64,000 bases of DNA, from NCBI GenBank assembly GCA_963662175.1, contig OY759217.1:50134108-50198107 (forward strand), given 5' to 3'. The stretch is from Aradus depressus (lineage: Eukaryota > Arthropoda > Insecta > Hemiptera > Aradidae). The notes beneath the pieces are model-generated. The model was not told the DNA's origin and searched no databases. It saw only the letters and a list, made by a program, of their open reading frames with translations. This document shows, piece by piece, positions 62,880-64,000 of the stretch; the stretch's first letter is position 1, and every line of letters starts with the position of its first letter. The translations under genes and the position numbers were made by a program.

Positions 62880-63360
62880 TCTAAATTGTGTTTAGAAACT
62901 TCAAAAGAAGGTACATTTAATTTTTTATATGCCCGAACAAAAAGAAAAAAAGAAAAAGTTTTAAGTATTTAGTTTTATGATTTTGTTCTTTTGGTTTTTT
63001 TTGTTTTGTTTGTTCAAATGTTTAGTTTTTTTAATTTAAATAAATATGTAAATAAAGAAAATAACCCAATTATTTGTCCTAATAAAATTCTATTCTATTC
63101 ATCTTCCCTGTTGGCCCAGTAATATCATTTGAAAAACCTTTGGATTAGAAATTAATATTATTTAAAAAATTGGTATCTCTTTGTAAATCCGAGTGTAAAG
63201 TTTGTTAAATGGAATTTTTTTGTTGTATACGTGTACTTCCTTAAAAGTTACACGTCATAAATTATTGATAATATTTTTTTAGGGCCATTTTCGAAAAACT
63301 ACTATAGAAATCAAAATTTAAATAAAGAGATCAAATTTCTATAGGAAATGTGGCAGCAAA
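62880..63360. repeat. Second copy of the 855-bp insertion family, diverged
   Basis: Inverted relative to 49220-49730. Shared blocks include TTCCCTGTTGGCCCAGTAAT, AACCTTTGGATTAGA and TTCGAAAAACTACT. Its ends are unclear. Confidence 0.65.
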
Positions 63361-64000
63361 AAGGTTTTATCACATCGTATAATCGGGATTTCATTGTAGT
63401 TCCAAACAGGTCATGAGAAGCAACTAGTTTCTCGTCGATGTTCGAGGAAAGGTAAACAGGAAACAAATATGGGTCAACTATTGTATGAAGTTACTACGAT
63501 ATTAAGATATATTTATTAAATACATATTATATAATACTTATTATTTATATGTTATCATTTATATAATAAAATGAAAAATGAGTCTTCAATTTGTTATTGT
63601 CCCATCTGTAAATGGGTCTGTAAACACGATTGATAGAAAATGGCTGAGCGTATCAACACCAAACTTGTTTTCTAATAGTTTGTAAACATTTTTGTAAGTT
63701 TTGAATTCAGGTTCTTTAATATATTATCATGGCAATAAATAATTGATACGCAGATTGATGTTTCTGACTTTACAACCAAACGAAATGAGTACTATAGACC
63801 TTTAGCTGGTCGTCAAGATGTCCCATCAATGCTAGTCATGCAAATCAGAATAGCAACTAATAAAATGAGAAATAAAGACAAAATTTCATTAATCCCTACA
63901 CTGAGATCATAAATATTCTGAAACATTTTTTTAAGTAGGGTCCATATCAACTAAGAGAACATTGAATAATTTCTTCTGTCTCGAAGTAAACCCCCCCTTC
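63361..64000. other. Window end, nothing recognised
   Basis: AT-rich sequence with no exon, repeat end or RNA gene that I could support. Confidence 0.35.

Overview
The window is nuclear DNA of an animal, most likely an insect; a hemipteran is a guess from the repeat-rich, AT-rich style only. It has spliced genes with canonical GT/AG introns, GC-richer coding exons in AT-rich surroundings, and a dense load of tRNA-derived SINEs, non-LTR retrotransposons, hAT and mariner relics and foldback elements. No bacterial operon, CRISPR array, rRNA gene or free-standing tRNA gene was seen.

Two host genes can be reconstructed completely, and they converge. On the + strand, 729-18035, twelve coding exons join in phase into a 730-residue CDK11/PITSLRE protein kinase (charged coiled N-terminal half, kinase domain with the PITSLRE helix, conserved C-terminal tail). 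On the - strand, 61314-20927, eight coding exons join in phase into a 474-residue SLC7 amino acid transporter of the LAT/y+LAT type, with a first intron of about 18 kb. Their stop codons are 2.9 kb apart.

The rest is intronic or intergenic and dominated by repeats. The best preserved is a jockey-like non-LTR retrotransposon at 51123-55350 with two open, overlapping ORFs (gag-like zinc-knuckle protein; endonuclease plus reverse transcriptase). It sits in SLC7 intron 1, antisense to the gene. An inverted copy of its target lacking the insert lies at 44091-44463, so both junctions and the target duplication can be read. Decayed retroelement pieces lie at about 2.9, 11.2, 29.8, 37.5, 47.6 and 60.2 kb. 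A tRNA-derived SINE family (SINE-A) occurs about sixteen times, including one copy nested in another and one copy beside an SLC7 exon, both with clean target duplications. A second tRNA-derived SINE (SINE-B, poly-A tailed) occurs three times.

DNA-type elements include a 1.5 kb element in CDK11 intron 8 with terminal inverted repeats, about nine copies of a 13-bp motif clustered near both ends and a frameshifted ORF; a 708-bp mariner relic with TA duplications; a hAT relic; and at least five foldback structures, one with a minisatellite in its loop. Other structures are a 170-bp tandem repeat, a GC-rich 142-bp tandem duplication, and direct repeats flanking CDK11 exon 5. I found no clearly new gene system. 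The most unusual items are the 1.5 kb subterminal-repeat element, the minisatellite-bearing foldback, and the filled/empty pair around the intact retrotransposon.
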